Below are positions 18,687 through 27,926 of a stretch of 64,000 bases of DNA, piece after piece. The first letter of the stretch is position 1. Every line of letters starts with the position of its first letter. Source of the stretch: an uncultured Desulfobacter sp. (lineage in GTDB: Bacteria; Desulfobacterota; Desulfobacteria; Desulfobacterales; Desulfobacteraceae); contig NZ_OY762614.1 of assembly GCF_963666145.1 (NCBI RefSeq), forward strand, positions 124,001 through 188,000, written 5' to 3'. The translations under genes and the position numbers were made by a program. A model generated the notes under the pieces. That model saw only the letters and a list, made by a program, of their open reading frames with translations. It searched no databases and had not been told where the DNA came from.

Positions 18687-20588
18687 TTACACCTTGTATG
18701 TCCCGATTAACCCAGACAACTTTGAAACAACATCATTGAGCTTTCCTGCCTGTTCAAAAACATGGGAAAAACTTGAACTCATTGTTGTTGAATCGGAACT
18801 GAGCTCTTGAATTTGTGCCTGGATATTATCAGAAAGGGAAGAAATGGTCGCAAGCCGCTGGTTAACTTCCTGAATGCGTTCTGCGCTTTGCTCAATATTT
18901 TCGGAAATACTTTGGGTGGAGCCGGACTGCTCGCTAACGGAACCTGCGATTTCCGTGACAATTTTATCGATTTCAAAAATTACCGCCGCGATTTGTTCAA
19001 TTTCGGCAACAGATTCCTGGGTTGATTTTTGAATGCCCGCTATCCGCTCGTCAATCAACTGGGTCGAAGCGGTTGTTTGTCCGGCCAGGTCTTTTATTTC
19101 ATTTGCCACAACAGCAAAGCCTTTTCCCGCTTCACCGGCTCGCGCAGCCTCAATCGTTGCATTCAACGCCAGAAGGTTGGTCTGTTCCGAAATATCTCCG
19201 ATGGATTCAGTGACTGTGCCGATTCCTTTGGCTTCTTGCCCAAGATTTTTTATTATTTCTGTGGCTTTTTCGGCACGTTCTACGGCCTGTCGAACCACTT
19301 GCTGGGCTGTCTGGGAGCTTGTTTTTATCGATGATATAGAATCTTTAAGTTCCTCGGAAGATGCAGAAACGCTGCTGATTTTATTGGCTGACTCATCCAT
19401 GGCTTCGGACACAATTGTGGTATCCGACGCAAGCCTTCCCATTTCACCCGAACTTGAATGCGTTTTGTCAAGTATGCCTGAAATCATGATTTTTACTTCA
19501 TCGGAAAGAGAATTAAATTGTTCCGCTGTCGCATTCAGTATGGTGATTTCATGAAGAATTGTTTGGAAAATAGATCTGAATTTAGTTAAAAATCCATTAA
19601 AGTACGAAGATAGAGCAGAAATTTCTCCAACGACACATTTTTGGTACACACCAGTGCACTCTCTGCATGTTTTGTACGTGCCGTTTTCAATACAAATTGA
19701 TTGCGGATTCTGGGCCAGGCTTCCGGCGTGAATCCAGCAGTGAAGGCTTTTGCCGTAGCAACTGCACTCCTTTTTTCCGCAGTTTATAATTGAAGAGCAG
19801 TTGAGGGATTTAAGCGGCAAAGTTCTCGTCAGATCTCCTTCTCCAAGGGCAAGTTCTCTTAATGCGCCCAGGATGTCCCCAATGGGTTTCATTGCAGTTT
19901 TTATAAGAAAAAAAGCGATCAGAATAGCAACAAGGAGAAGTCCCACTGCACATGCCATAAGAAGTTTAATCTGATTTTTTATATTTTTTGAAATACTGTT
20001 ATCGATTTCCACGATAGTTGATTCGATATCATCAATATATAAGCCTGTTCCAATAACCCAGTTTTTACCGGGAACCTTTGCTGCGGCAGACAGTTTAGGA
20101 TACGCAGTGTTGGCGCCCCCCCCCGGCTTTGGGTATTTGTAGTGAAAAAATCCTTTGCCCATGGAATTTTCTGTTGCTTCAACGCCTGCGGCAAATAGAT
20201 TCTGCTCTTTATCCATGGCGCAATTGTATTTTGGATTATCCAATATCTTGCCGTCTAATTCCGGTGAAATCGGATGCATAATCATTTTTGGATAGGGTTT
20301 GTCCGTTGAATTGATCCAGAAATATCCTTTTCCCTCGGGACCGTATCTCATGGTTTTTATGAGCCGTATGAACTCTTCGTCTGGAACGGGCACGTCGGTA
20401 ATATGTACGACGGATGTAACCAGGTTCATCAACATCTGTTTTTTTTCGCCCATCATGGTGGTTTCAATGCGATGAATTTCTTTTTCGCCGCTTAAATTCA
20501 ATGAGCGAATCGACAATGATGTTAAGACAATAGCTAAAATCAGCAAACTGACAACGAGCATCGTCAAAATTCGAGCAAATAGACTCAT
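18687..20588 (-). CDS. Methyl-accepting chemotaxis protein with Cache sensor and Cys-rich insert
   Basis: Transmembrane chemoreceptor, 633 residues. TM1 is about residues 7-30, then a periplasmic single-Cache domain (GPEGKGYFWINSTDKPYPKM, GKNWVIGTGLYIDDIE), TM2 about 208-230, HAMP, and a cytoplasmic signalling domain with the hairpin tip ISEQTNLLALNATIEAARAG and FAVVANEIKDLA. Between HAMP and signalling domain (about 264-322) is an insert with nine cysteines (for example CGKKECSC, HCW, CRECTGVYQKC) that could bind metal, an Fe-S cluster or heme-free redox centre. It would sense small organic ligands, with a possible second redox input. No che genes nearby. Confidence 0.9.
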   Translation of the reverse strand: MSLFARILTMLVVSLLILAIVLTSLSIRSLNLSGEKEIHRIETTMMGEKKQMLMNLVTSVVHITDVPVPDEEFIRLIKTMRYGPEGKGYFWINSTDKPYPKMIMHPISPELDGKILDNPKYNCAMDKEQNLFAAGVEATENSMGKGFFHYKYPKPGGGANTAYPKLSAAAKVPGKNWVIGTGLYIDDIESTIVEIDNSISKNIKNQIKLLMACAVGLLLVAILIAFFLIKTAMKPIGDILGALRELALGEGDLTRTLPLKSLNCSSIINCGKKECSCYGKSLHCWIHAGSLAQNPQSICIENGTYKTCRECTGVYQKCVVGEISALSSYFNGFLTKFRSIFQTILHEITILNATAEQFNSLSDEVKIMISGILDKTHSSSGEMGRLASDTTIVSEAMDESANKISSVSASSEELKDSISSIKTSSQTAQQVVRQAVERAEKATEIIKNLGQEAKGIGTVTESIGDISEQTNLLALNATIEAARAGEAGKGFAVVANEIKDLAGQTTASTQLIDERIAGIQKSTQESVAEIEQIAAVIFEIDKIVTEIAGSVSEQSGSTQSISENIEQSAERIQEVNQRLATISSLSDNIQAQIQELSSDSTTMSSSFSHVFEQAGKLNDVVSKLSGLIGTYKV

Positions 20589-20985
20589 GGCACACCTTCT
20601 TGTAAAATATGTTTAAGTTATTTATTAAAGACGCTGACCTTGTTAAGGATTGAACAAGGAGGAAATTAAATATCCCAGATAAAATCAGTGTGTGAACGAA
20701 AAGAGATCTGAATGCACAACTTATAAACAACAAAAAAAACGCTGAAAATTGAACCGGTTTATTTATACACTGAATGCATAAACCATACATGAATGATAAG
20801 CAAAGCGTCAAGATTTATCCTTGATGATAGTTTGTATAGGGTCGAATCGGTGCTAAAAATGAAGAAAAAATTTGCAAGCATTTTCGGATGATGTTAGTGA
20901 TTTCATCATTGATTCCATAGATATTTGAGATGCGAAATGGAAACGAAAGTCACAAACCAATTTGTTTAATTAGCGAGGGAACAAA
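20589..20985. other. Intergenic region between divergent genes
   Basis: About 400 AT-rich bases between the chemoreceptor (minus) and trmO (plus). It must hold both promoters. I see no convincing gene, strong repeat or terminator in it. Confidence 0.5.
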
Positions 20986-21465
20986 ATGAAGATAGAACTC
21001 GATCCCATCGGAAAAATTCACTCTCCGTTTAAACAACGGGAAGGCATGCCCATTCAACCAACCGGAGCCAAAGGCGTTCAAGGATCAGTTGAAATATATG
21101 ACCAGTTCAAAGACGGACTAAAGGATCTTGACGGCTTTTCACACATTATACTGCTGTACGCTTTTGACCGCAGTAAAGATTACGATCTACAGCTCATTCC
21201 ATTTATGGACGACACCCCCCGGGGCGTATTTGCAACACGTGCGCCTAAAAGACCCAATCCCATAGGCCTTTCGATTGTTAAACTGGATCGGATTGAAAAC
21301 CAAACCCTTTATGTTCAAAATATTGATGTTTTAGACGGCACCCCGCTTCTGGACATAAAACCATATGTGACGGATTTTGACCGGCCTGAAAACGTTCGGT
21401 CCGGCTGGGTAGAACAATCCAAGGATAAGGTATCAACTAAAAGGTCAGACGATCGATTTAAATAG
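20986..21465 (+). CDS. trmO: tRNA-Thr t6A37 N6-methyltransferase (TsaA/TrmO family)
   Basis: 159-residue TrmO/UPF0066 beta-barrel SAM enzyme that methylates t6A37 of threonine tRNA. Characteristic segments are IGKIHSPFKQREGMPIQPTGAKG at the start, DLDGFSHIILLYAFDRS, RGVFATRAPKRPNPIGLSIVKL and DVLDGTPLLDIKPYVTDFD. Length matches the short form of the family. Its stop codon lies in the first bases of a 53-base repeat shared with the end of the next gene. Confidence 0.9.
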   Translation: MKIELDPIGKIHSPFKQREGMPIQPTGAKGVQGSVEIYDQFKDGLKDLDGFSHIILLYAFDRSKDYDLQLIPFMDDTPRGVFATRAPKRPNPIGLSIVKLDRIENQTLYVQNIDVLDGTPLLDIKPYVTDFDRPENVRSGWVEQSKDKVSTKRSDDRFK

Positions 21466-21510
21466 TGTTTGAACGAAAAGTCACCCATCTGCGGCGTTGC
21501 AGAAAAATTT
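21458..21510. repeat. Dispersed repeat, copy 1 (half element)
   Basis: 53 bases starting TTAAATAGTGTTTGAACGAA and ending GCAGAAAAATTT, identical at 50 of 53 positions with 22015-22067. It begins exactly at the trmO stop codon and extends into the spacer before the MaoC-like gene. Only the left half of the palindromic copy 2 is present. Confidence 0.85.
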
Positions 21511-21529
21511 ATTAAACGAAAGAGAGCAA

Positions 21530-22018
21530 ATGATGAGCGATCAAAAAAAGTGTCAGGATTTTTTAGATTTTGTTCAGCCACAGATCGGTCAGCAGATTCA
21601 TGTGGGCCCCTGGCTTGAAATTGACCAGCAGCGCATTAATGATTTTGCTAAAGTCACCGGTGATGTGCAGTGGATTCATACAGATGTCGAACGGGCCAAA
21701 AAAGAGTCGCCTTATAAATCAACCATTTCCCACGGGTATCTGACGTTGTCTTTACTGCCCCATTTAACCGAAAGCAATCATCCTGATTTTTTTCAAAAAA
21801 ATTATCCGGGCATGAAGTACCGGGTGAACTATGGGCTTAACCGGGTTCGTTTTCCAACACCGGTTAAAGCCGGCGCAAGAATCCGTGCAAGAACGACCAT
21901 TCATCAAGTCGAAGAGGTGAAAAACGGAATACAGATCTGCTATATCATTACCATTGATATTGAAGGGGGTGAAAAACCGGCTTGTGTTGCCGAATTCCTG
22001 GCACGCCTTTACCCTTAA
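21530..22018 (+). CDS. MaoC-like hot-dog fold enoyl/hydroxyacyl-CoA hydratase
   Basis: 162-residue MaoC/NodN-type dehydratase. The catalytic block is FAKVTGDVQWIHTDVERAKKESPYKSTISHGYLTLSLLP with the Asp and His of the (R)-hydratase active site, and FPTPVKAGARIRARTTI follows. It would hydrate or dehydrate acyl-CoAs. ATG at 21530 (or 21533) sits after an AGAGAG site; an open frame further upstream only reads through the repeat. Its stop codon coincides with the start of the second repeat copy, mirroring trmO. Confidence 0.85.
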   Translation: MMSDQKKCQDFLDFVQPQIGQQIHVGPWLEIDQQRINDFAKVTGDVQWIHTDVERAKKESPYKSTISHGYLTLSLLPHLTESNHPDFFQKNYPGMKYRVNYGLNRVRFPTPVKAGARIRARTTIHQVEEVKNGIQICYIITIDIEGGEKPACVAEFLARLYP

Positions 22019-22148
22019 ATAGTAATTGAACGAAAAGTCACCCACCTGCGGCGTTGCAGAAAAATTTGCAATCCTCACATACGTTAGTATGCTCCGGTTA
22101 CATATTTTTCTGCGCCTTGCATCTGGGCAACTTTTCGTCCAATCACAG
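22015..22148. repeat. Dispersed repeat, copy 2 (complete ~130-bp palindrome)
   Basis: The left half repeats 21458-21510. The right half, on the complementary strand, gives GACGAAAAG...GCAGAAAAAT again, so the unit can fold into a long imperfect hairpin centred near ACATACGTTAGTATGC at 22078-22091. Size and symmetry resemble a REP/MITE-like element. It starts at the MaoC-like stop codon. Confidence 0.8.
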
Positions 22149-22267
22149 ATTCCCGTTTAAGTGATAGTTAGCTCTTCTTCCTTTGTTTCCGTTAGACGGG
22201 ACCGGCCGTTCACGACACCTATTGTGCCCGTGAACGGCCGGGATCCTATGTTAAATAAAATATCTGG

Positions 22268-22696
22268 TTATGCGACCTTGGCCTTCTTTACAAAATGCGT
22301 GTTCGGGCCCAGCGCCTTGATGGACGCCGTAACTTCAGTCACCACTTCCAAGAACTTGGAAGACTCTGCAGAAGAAATCCAGGAAAACTGAACTCTTCCT
22401 GGTTCCACACCCATGTGTTCAAGAAGGTCGTTAAACAGCAAAAATTTTCTGCGGGCATAATAATTTCCTTCCAGGTAATGGCAGTCTCCGGGGTGACATC
22501 CGGATACCCAAACACCATCCGCACCTTCTCTCAAAGCGGAGAGAATAAATTTGGGGCTCATTCTTCCGGTGCACGGAATTCTGATGACACGGATATTGGC
22601 AGGATACTGAAGCCTTCCCACACCGGCAAGATCTGCGGCACCATAACTGCACCAGTTACACAGAAAGGCGATGATTCTTGGTTCAAATTCAGACAT
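22268..22696 (-). CDS. mvhD: MvhD-type [2Fe-2S] electron transfer protein
   Basis: 142-residue MvhD/HdrL-type ferredoxin-like subunit that passes electrons from a hydrogenase, formate dehydrogenase or other donor to HdrA. Conserved cysteines are in FLCNWCSYGAADLAG, RIPCTGRMSP and VSGCHPGDCHYLEGN, all typical. It is the second gene after the large HdrA fusion, 82 bases downstream, so the two products probably form a complex. No Mvh hydrogenase or Hdr BC subunits are in the window. Confidence 0.92.
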   Translation of the reverse strand: MSEFEPRIIAFLCNWCSYGAADLAGVGRLQYPANIRVIRIPCTGRMSPKFILSALREGADGVWVSGCHPGDCHYLEGNYYARRKFLLFNDLLEHMGVEPGRVQFSWISSAESSKFLEVVTEVTASIKALGPNTHFVKKAKVA

Positions 22697-22728
22697 ATGT
22701 ATATACTCCTTTAAAATCTATTTGGTAC

Positions 22729-22769
22729 GACCGAAAACCCAAATCGACAAAATTTTCAGGTTTTCGGTC
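22729..22769. repeat. 11-bp perfect stem-loop between hdrA and mvhD
   Basis: GACCGAAAACC at 22729-22739 and its exact complement at 22759-22769, loop of 19 bases, in the intercistronic gap. No T tract, so more likely an mRNA processing or stability element than a terminator. Confidence 0.6.
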
Positions 22770-22778
22770 AGACACTAT

Positions 22779-25700
22779 TTACGCTTCAATCAATTCCGTT
22801 CCTGAAAAAATCTGGGCAAAGATCTGATCATTGTCAAAGCCGTTCAGGTGAATTGCACCGGACCTGCAAGAAGCAACACAGAGACCGCACCCTTTGCAAA
22901 GTACCGGATTGATCTCAGCTTTGCCTTTGAAACGGCCTTCAACGGTAAATGACGGAGCCGAATATGGACAAACGGCCACACAGACCCCGCAGCTTGCGCA
23001 ATACATGGGATCGGCCTGGGCAACAGTGCCGCTGGTGTAGATATTTTCCCTTGCAAGCAGGGTGACGGCTCTGGAGGACGCAGCTTTACCCTGGGCCACG
23101 GCTTCTTCAATGGGTTTGGGGTAATGGGCAAGCCCGCACAGGAAAACGCCGTCTGTGGCAAATTCGGAAGGTCCGAGTTTGGCATGGCGTTCCACAAAGA
23201 ACCCGTCATCATTGAGCGGCACTTTAAAGAATTGAGCAAGTTTCTCATCCCGGTAAGGAACAATGGCCGAAGCCAGGGTCAAAATATCAGTATCTATTTT
23301 CAGGGGAACACCGAGAACATGGTCTTTTACCGTGACATAAAGGGAATCGCCTTCAATTTCCACCATCGGTTTTTCATCCACCTTGTAGCGGATAAAAATA
23401 ACGCCGTTGTCCCTTGCTTTGGCATAGGCCAATTCTTTTTCACCATAGGTTCTGATATCCCGGTAAAGCACGTATACATTCATTTCGGGATTTCGTTTCT
23501 TGAGTTCCAGTGCATTTTCAACGCTGTGGGTACAGCAGACACGGGAACAATAGGGCCGATCTTTCTCCCTTGAACCGACACACTGGATAAATACGGCAGA
23601 TTGAGCCGTTTCAAGTACCGGATCATTGGTAAGAAATTTTTGATCCAGTTCAAGGCTGGTCAAGATCCTCGGATCTTCCCCATAGGCGTATTCCACCGGC
23701 GTCATCTCTTTTGCACCGGTGGCAATCACGGCAATGCCGTGGTCGATTTTTGACTCGGTACCGTTGGTGGAAAGTTCTGATACATAGCTGCCCACAAACC
23801 CTTCCACATTTTCAAGGGTGGTGTTCAGGTGGACAGTAATGTTCTGCTCATCATTGACCTGGCTGATCAGACTCTTAAGTTCTGTCTGAATGTCTTCCCC
23901 TTTGACGGTCTTGAAAAGATTCAAGGCCTGGCCACCGAGCACATCTTCCCGCTCGACCAAATGGGTCTCATACCCCTGGCGCGCAAGACTCAGTGCCGAT
24001 GACATCCCGGAGATGCCTCCGCCAAGAACCATGGCAGTCTGGCCGACCTGGAGTTTTGCCTCTTTCAGGGGTTGCATGAGGCCGACTTTTGCCACGCTCA
24101 TTCTCACCAGGTCTTTTGCTTTCTCCGTGGCGCCCGCAGGGTCGTCCTTGTGCACCCAGGAGGCATGGTTCCGGATGTTGACCATTTCAAACAAATATTT
24201 GTTCAAGCCGGAATTGATGAGTGTTTCCTGGAAGAGCGGTTCATGGGTTTTAGGCGTACAGGCAGCCACCACGACCCGGTTTAGCTTCTTTTCCTTGATC
24301 ACGTCCACCATGCTGTCCTGAGTATCCTGGGAGCAGGTGTACATGTTGTTTGTCACATATTCCACAAAGGGAAGGGTTGCCGCATAATCCCGGACGGCCG
24401 GAACATCCACAACACCGTTGATGTTGATGCCGCAGTTGCAGACAAAAACGCCGATTCTGGGGCGTTCATTGACCACGTTGATTTCCGGAACAATTTCTTT
24501 TTCCTTGGTGAGGGTATGGCGGGCTGCGCCAAGAATCTCTCCTGCGGCGGCTGCCGCAGCACTGGAATCCACAACCGATTGGGGAATGTCCCGGGGACCC
24601 TGGAAGGCACCGCAAACATAAATACCTTCTTTTGAGGTGTTGACCGGGGTAAAAGAACCGGTATCGGCAAAATTGGAGGGAGTCAGTTCCACACCCAGTT
24701 TCTTTGCCAGATCAACGGTTTCAGGCGGTGTTTCAAGGCCCACCGAAAGCACAACCATATCGTATACTTCTTTGATAAGGTGACCGTCTTCACTGCTGTA
24801 GGACAGTTCCAGATCCGTGGTACCCTGTACTTCTATGACGGAGTGGACACGGCTCTTGACAAAATTAACCGCATGCTTGTCTCTGGCTGTATCATAGAAC
24901 CGTTCGAAATCCTTGCCGTGGGTTCTCATATCCATGTAGAAAATGGAGCAGTCAAGATCATATGGCGCATGTTCTTTTGCAATGACCGCCTCTTTGATGG
25001 CATACATACAGCAGACCGATGAGCAGTGGCCGTTTCCGCAGCGGTTCTGATCCCTTGACCCCACACACTGGAGCCAGGCGATTCTCTTGGGTTCCTTATG
25101 GTCGGAGGGCCTGACCAGATGGCCGCCGAATGGACCGGATGCGGAAAGAATTCTTTCAAACTCCATGGAGGTAACCACGTTGGGGGTCCTCTTATATCCC
25201 AGAAAATCCATGGAAGATGGGTCAAACGGTTTAAAGCCCGGCGAAAGGATGATTGATCCCACGGAAAGTTTGAGCTGTTCGTCCTTTTCCATGTGGGTAA
25301 TGGGCGTCAGCGCGCCGGCCCCACAGGCTTTGGTACATTCAAGACATTCACAGCAGACCATGCAGTTCAGGCATTTGTCGGCTTCGGCTTTGGCCTGTTC
25401 TTCGGTGAATCCCAGTTCCACTTCGGTCATGCCGGATTTGCGTTGATCCATGGGGATCCGGGCCATGTGAAGCCTGGGTTTGGATTCAACGTTTGCAGGA
25501 ATGGGGTTGAAGTCTTTTTGGGGAACATCTACTTTTTCCCTGCCTTCGGCCATATCTTCGCCGTTGATATACCGGGTAATGGAGATGGCGGCTTCACGGC
25601 CGGCAGCAACGGCGGCAATGGCGATGGAGGCACCGGTCTGGCCGTCACCACCGGCAAATACACCGGGTTTTCCGGTCATGTAGGTGATGGGATCAGCGTC

Positions 25701-27239
25701 AATATTGCGCCATTTGTTTATTTCAACCCCGTCCACATCATCAAGGCATGCCGAATCGGTCTGCTGTCCGATGGCCGGGATGATCACATCGGCATCCAGG
25801 ATAAACTCGCTGCCTTCAACGGGAACCGGCCGGCGCCTGCCGGACGCATCAGGTTCGCCAAGTTCCATGCGAATGCATTCAATGCCAACCACTTTGCCGT
25901 CTTTTTCAATGACTTTGCACGGTGCGGTCAGGTATTGAATATCAATGTCTTCTTCAATGGCATCTTCGATCTCTTCATTGCGGGCCGGCATTTCGGCGCG
26001 GGTTCTTCTGTAGAGGATGCTGATGTTGTCGGCACCCAGACGCAGTGAAGTTCTGGCCGCGTCAATGGCCACATCGCCGCCGCCGATGATCACCACATTA
26101 CCTTTAAGTTCTGTCAGATTGCCAAGGGCGGCATCTCTGAGCATATCCACGCCCGGCATAACGCCTTTGGTATCTTCGCCTTCGATCCCAAGTTTCATAC
26201 CATTATGGCAACCGATGGCAAGGAAAACCGACTTGTAGCCGTCATCCATCAAGCCGTCCACGGTGATATCTTTGCCAAGGGCCGTGTCATATTGGATTTC
26301 AACGCCCAGACGGGTGATCCAGGAAATTTCCTTATCAAGCACATTACCGGGAAGCCTGTAATCCGGGATACCAACTTTTAACATACCGCCGGCCACGGGA
26401 AGTTTTTCAAATATTTTTACCTGAAACCCTTCAAGGGCGAGGAAATAAGCCGCGGTCAATCCGGCAGGACCTGCCCCGATGATGGCGACTTTTTCATCCC
26501 GCTTGGTGATTTCAGGCAATGGAAGATCATGTAAATCCACCTGGTCCGCCACAAACCGTTTTAGAGTGCAGATGGAAATGGGAGAATCCACTTCCCCCCT
26601 GCGGCAGGCATCTTCACACGGATGGGGGCAGATGCGGCCGATAATGCCGGGAAGGGGAAGATTTCTGGTAATGACTTCCAGTGCTTCTTTATATTTGCCC
26701 TGGGAAACCATGGCCACATAGCCGTGGGCATTCACATGGTTTGGACATTGCTGGGTACACGGAGATTTATCTTTTTTTGTAATGGAGTATGCGCCGGGAA
26801 CCGCCTGGGCATAGGATTTAAACGTGGCTTTTTTTTCTCCCATACCCATGTCAAACAGGTTGGGGAGTGTTACGGGACACACTTCGGCACAGTCACCGCA
26901 CCCCGTACATTTACTCAGATCAATATATCTTGCCCCTTTGTTGACCGTTACCTCAAAATTTCCGGCACTGCCTTCAAGGGCTTGGATTTCTGCGTTGGTA
27001 ATCAATTCGATGTTCTGATGCCGCCCGGTTTCAACAAGATAGGGAGACAAAATACACATGGAGCAATCACTGGTGGGAAATGTCTTGTCTAATTGCGCCA
27101 TCACGCCGCCGATGGCGGAAGATTTTTCAACCAGATAAACATAAAATCCCGATTCTGCCAAATCAAGGGCCGCCTTAATGCCGGAAACACCACCACCGGC
27201 CACAAGTACGGAGCCCTGCACTACACTCTCTTTTGTCAT
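22779..27239 (-). CDS. hdrA: Giant HdrA-GltD-HdrA fusion flavoprotein with polyferredoxin
   Basis: 1486-residue cytosolic iron-sulfur flavoprotein. Order: HdrA module 1 N-half with FAD loop VAGGGVSGIKAA (about residue 12) and CTGCGDCAEVCP; a GltD/NfnB-like insertion from about 150 to 600 (CTQQCPNHVNAH, CPHPCEDACRRGE, FAD loop IIGAGPAGLTAAY, NAD(P) loop IIGGGDVAIDAAR); the rest of HdrA 1 (CLNCMVCCECLECTKAC, CVGSRDQNRCGNGHCSSVCC); HdrA module 2 (VFVCNCGININGVVD, FAD loop VLGGGISGMSSAL, CVGSREKDRPYCSRVCC); two C-terminal [4Fe-4S] motifs (CASCGVCVAVCP, CKGCGLCVASCRSGAI). Three predicted FADs suggest electron bifurcation or confurcation between NAD(P)H, ferredoxin and a third couple, with MvhD as partner. 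Start ATG 27239 follows CGGAGGAACT. Confidence 0.93.
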   Translation of the reverse strand: MTKESVVQGSVLVAGGGVSGIKAALDLAESGFYVYLVEKSSAIGGVMAQLDKTFPTSDCSMCILSPYLVETGRHQNIELITNAEIQALEGSAGNFEVTVNKGARYIDLSKCTGCGDCAEVCPVTLPNLFDMGMGEKKATFKSYAQAVPGAYSITKKDKSPCTQQCPNHVNAHGYVAMVSQGKYKEALEVITRNLPLPGIIGRICPHPCEDACRRGEVDSPISICTLKRFVADQVDLHDLPLPEITKRDEKVAIIGAGPAGLTAAYFLALEGFQVKIFEKLPVAGGMLKVGIPDYRLPGNVLDKEISWITRLGVEIQYDTALGKDITVDGLMDDGYKSVFLAIGCHNGMKLGIEGEDTKGVMPGVDMLRDAALGNLTELKGNVVIIGGGDVAIDAARTSLRLGADNISILYRRTRAEMPARNEEIEDAIEEDIDIQYLTAPCKVIEKDGKVVGIECIRMELGEPDASGRRRPVPVEGSEFILDADVIIPAIGQQTDSACLDDVDGVEINKWRNIDADPITYMTGKPGVFAGGDGQTGASIAIAAVAAGREAAISITRYINGEDMAEGREKVDVPQKDFNPIPANVESKPRLHMARIPMDQRKSGMTEVELGFTEEQAKAEADKCLNCMVCCECLECTKACGAGALTPITHMEKDEQLKLSVGSIILSPGFKPFDPSSMDFLGYKRTPNVVTSMEFERILSASGPFGGHLVRPSDHKEPKRIAWLQCVGSRDQNRCGNGHCSSVCCMYAIKEAVIAKEHAPYDLDCSIFYMDMRTHGKDFERFYDTARDKHAVNFVKSRVHSVIEVQGTTDLELSYSSEDGHLIKEVYDMVVLSVGLETPPETVDLAKKLGVELTPSNFADTGSFTPVNTSKEGIYVCGAFQGPRDIPQSVVDSSAAAAAAGEILGAARHTLTKEKEIVPEINVVNERPRIGVFVCNCGININGVVDVPAVRDYAATLPFVEYVTNNMYTCSQDTQDSMVDVIKEKKLNRVVVAACTPKTHEPLFQETLINSGLNKYLFEMVNIRNHASWVHKDDPAGATEKAKDLVRMSVAKVGLMQPLKEAKLQVGQTAMVLGGGISGMSSALSLARQGYETHLVEREDVLGGQALNLFKTVKGEDIQTELKSLISQVNDEQNITVHLNTTLENVEGFVGSYVSELSTNGTESKIDHGIAVIATGAKEMTPVEYAYGEDPRILTSLELDQKFLTNDPVLETAQSAVFIQCVGSREKDRPYCSRVCCTHSVENALELKKRNPEMNVYVLYRDIRTYGEKELAYAKARDNGVIFIRYKVDEKPMVEIEGDSLYVTVKDHVLGVPLKIDTDILTLASAIVPYRDEKLAQFFKVPLNDDGFFVERHAKLGPSEFATDGVFLCGLAHYPKPIEEAVAQGKAASSRAVTLLARENIYTSGTVAQADPMYCASCGVCVAVCPYSAPSFTVEGRFKGKAEINPVLCKGCGLCVASCRSGAIHLNGFDNDQIFAQIFSGTELIEA

Positions 27240-27926
27240 TTAAGTTCCTCCGATGACATAAAGCATTCCAACCAAATTTGAATACGTCATTTTCCGTACG
27301 TATCTTCGGACAAGATTTTACAACAATAGCGTTCTATGCTCAGGGAGGGAGAGGGGATGGTGTTAAACCGGGTCGCCAGGCTGTCTCAAGGGTGGGAGAA
27401 TCAGAAATAATGACTCGACTGCAACCCTTCAGGCAACATGACGCCTACCCAACCCAGGTAGGTTAAATCAATAACTGCTCATGTAAAACCGAAGAGTTGA
27501 TACATCTAATCATATTCCCTAAAATCCATTTCCGAAATCAAACCACAGTTTCGGAAGCAACCTATGTAGAAGGGATGGTCTGATTTGTCAAAACGACAAT
27601 ATAAATACTTTTTCATGTGATGTATTTAATATTTCTATATTGATAAATAATAGCCAATTCACAATATAGGAGATGGGTCTTTCGGTACAACGTCCCCAAA
27701 GGTATATTTTGAAAATTATCCTGAATCATTTTGGGGTTAGTCCTAAAGAGGCGTGTTTTAGAATAACGGTTGCAATTAAACCCTACCGTTCTTTTCAGGG
27801 GTATGGGTAAAAATCTGTCATGTATAATTTTAATCTTTTCTGTATCTGTTGCTATAACACCTAATCCTGTACTCTTCCAAACACTACCAATTAGGCTTTG
27901 AACTAAATAAATATCAGGAGATTGAC
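27240..27926. other. Long divergent intergenic region with GC-rich leader
   Basis: 687 bases between hdrA (minus) and the LysE-type gene (plus). The half next to hdrA includes a GC-richer block at about 27340-27465 with a small perfect hairpin (CCTACC at 27444-27449 pairing with GGTAGG at 27457-27462), which could be part of a structured hdrA leader. The remainder is AT-rich. I could not match it to a known riboswitch, and no gene is supported. Confidence 0.4.

Noticed and set aside
18541..18810. Open frame of 89 codons on the plus strand overlapping the chemoreceptor end
   Set aside because: No ribosome binding site, odd composition and half of it is antisense of a clear gene.
27340..27465. 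Known riboswitch in the hdrA leader
   Set aside because: I compared it by eye with SAM, glycine, TPP, cobalamin, c-di-GMP and Moco patterns and found no convincing core.
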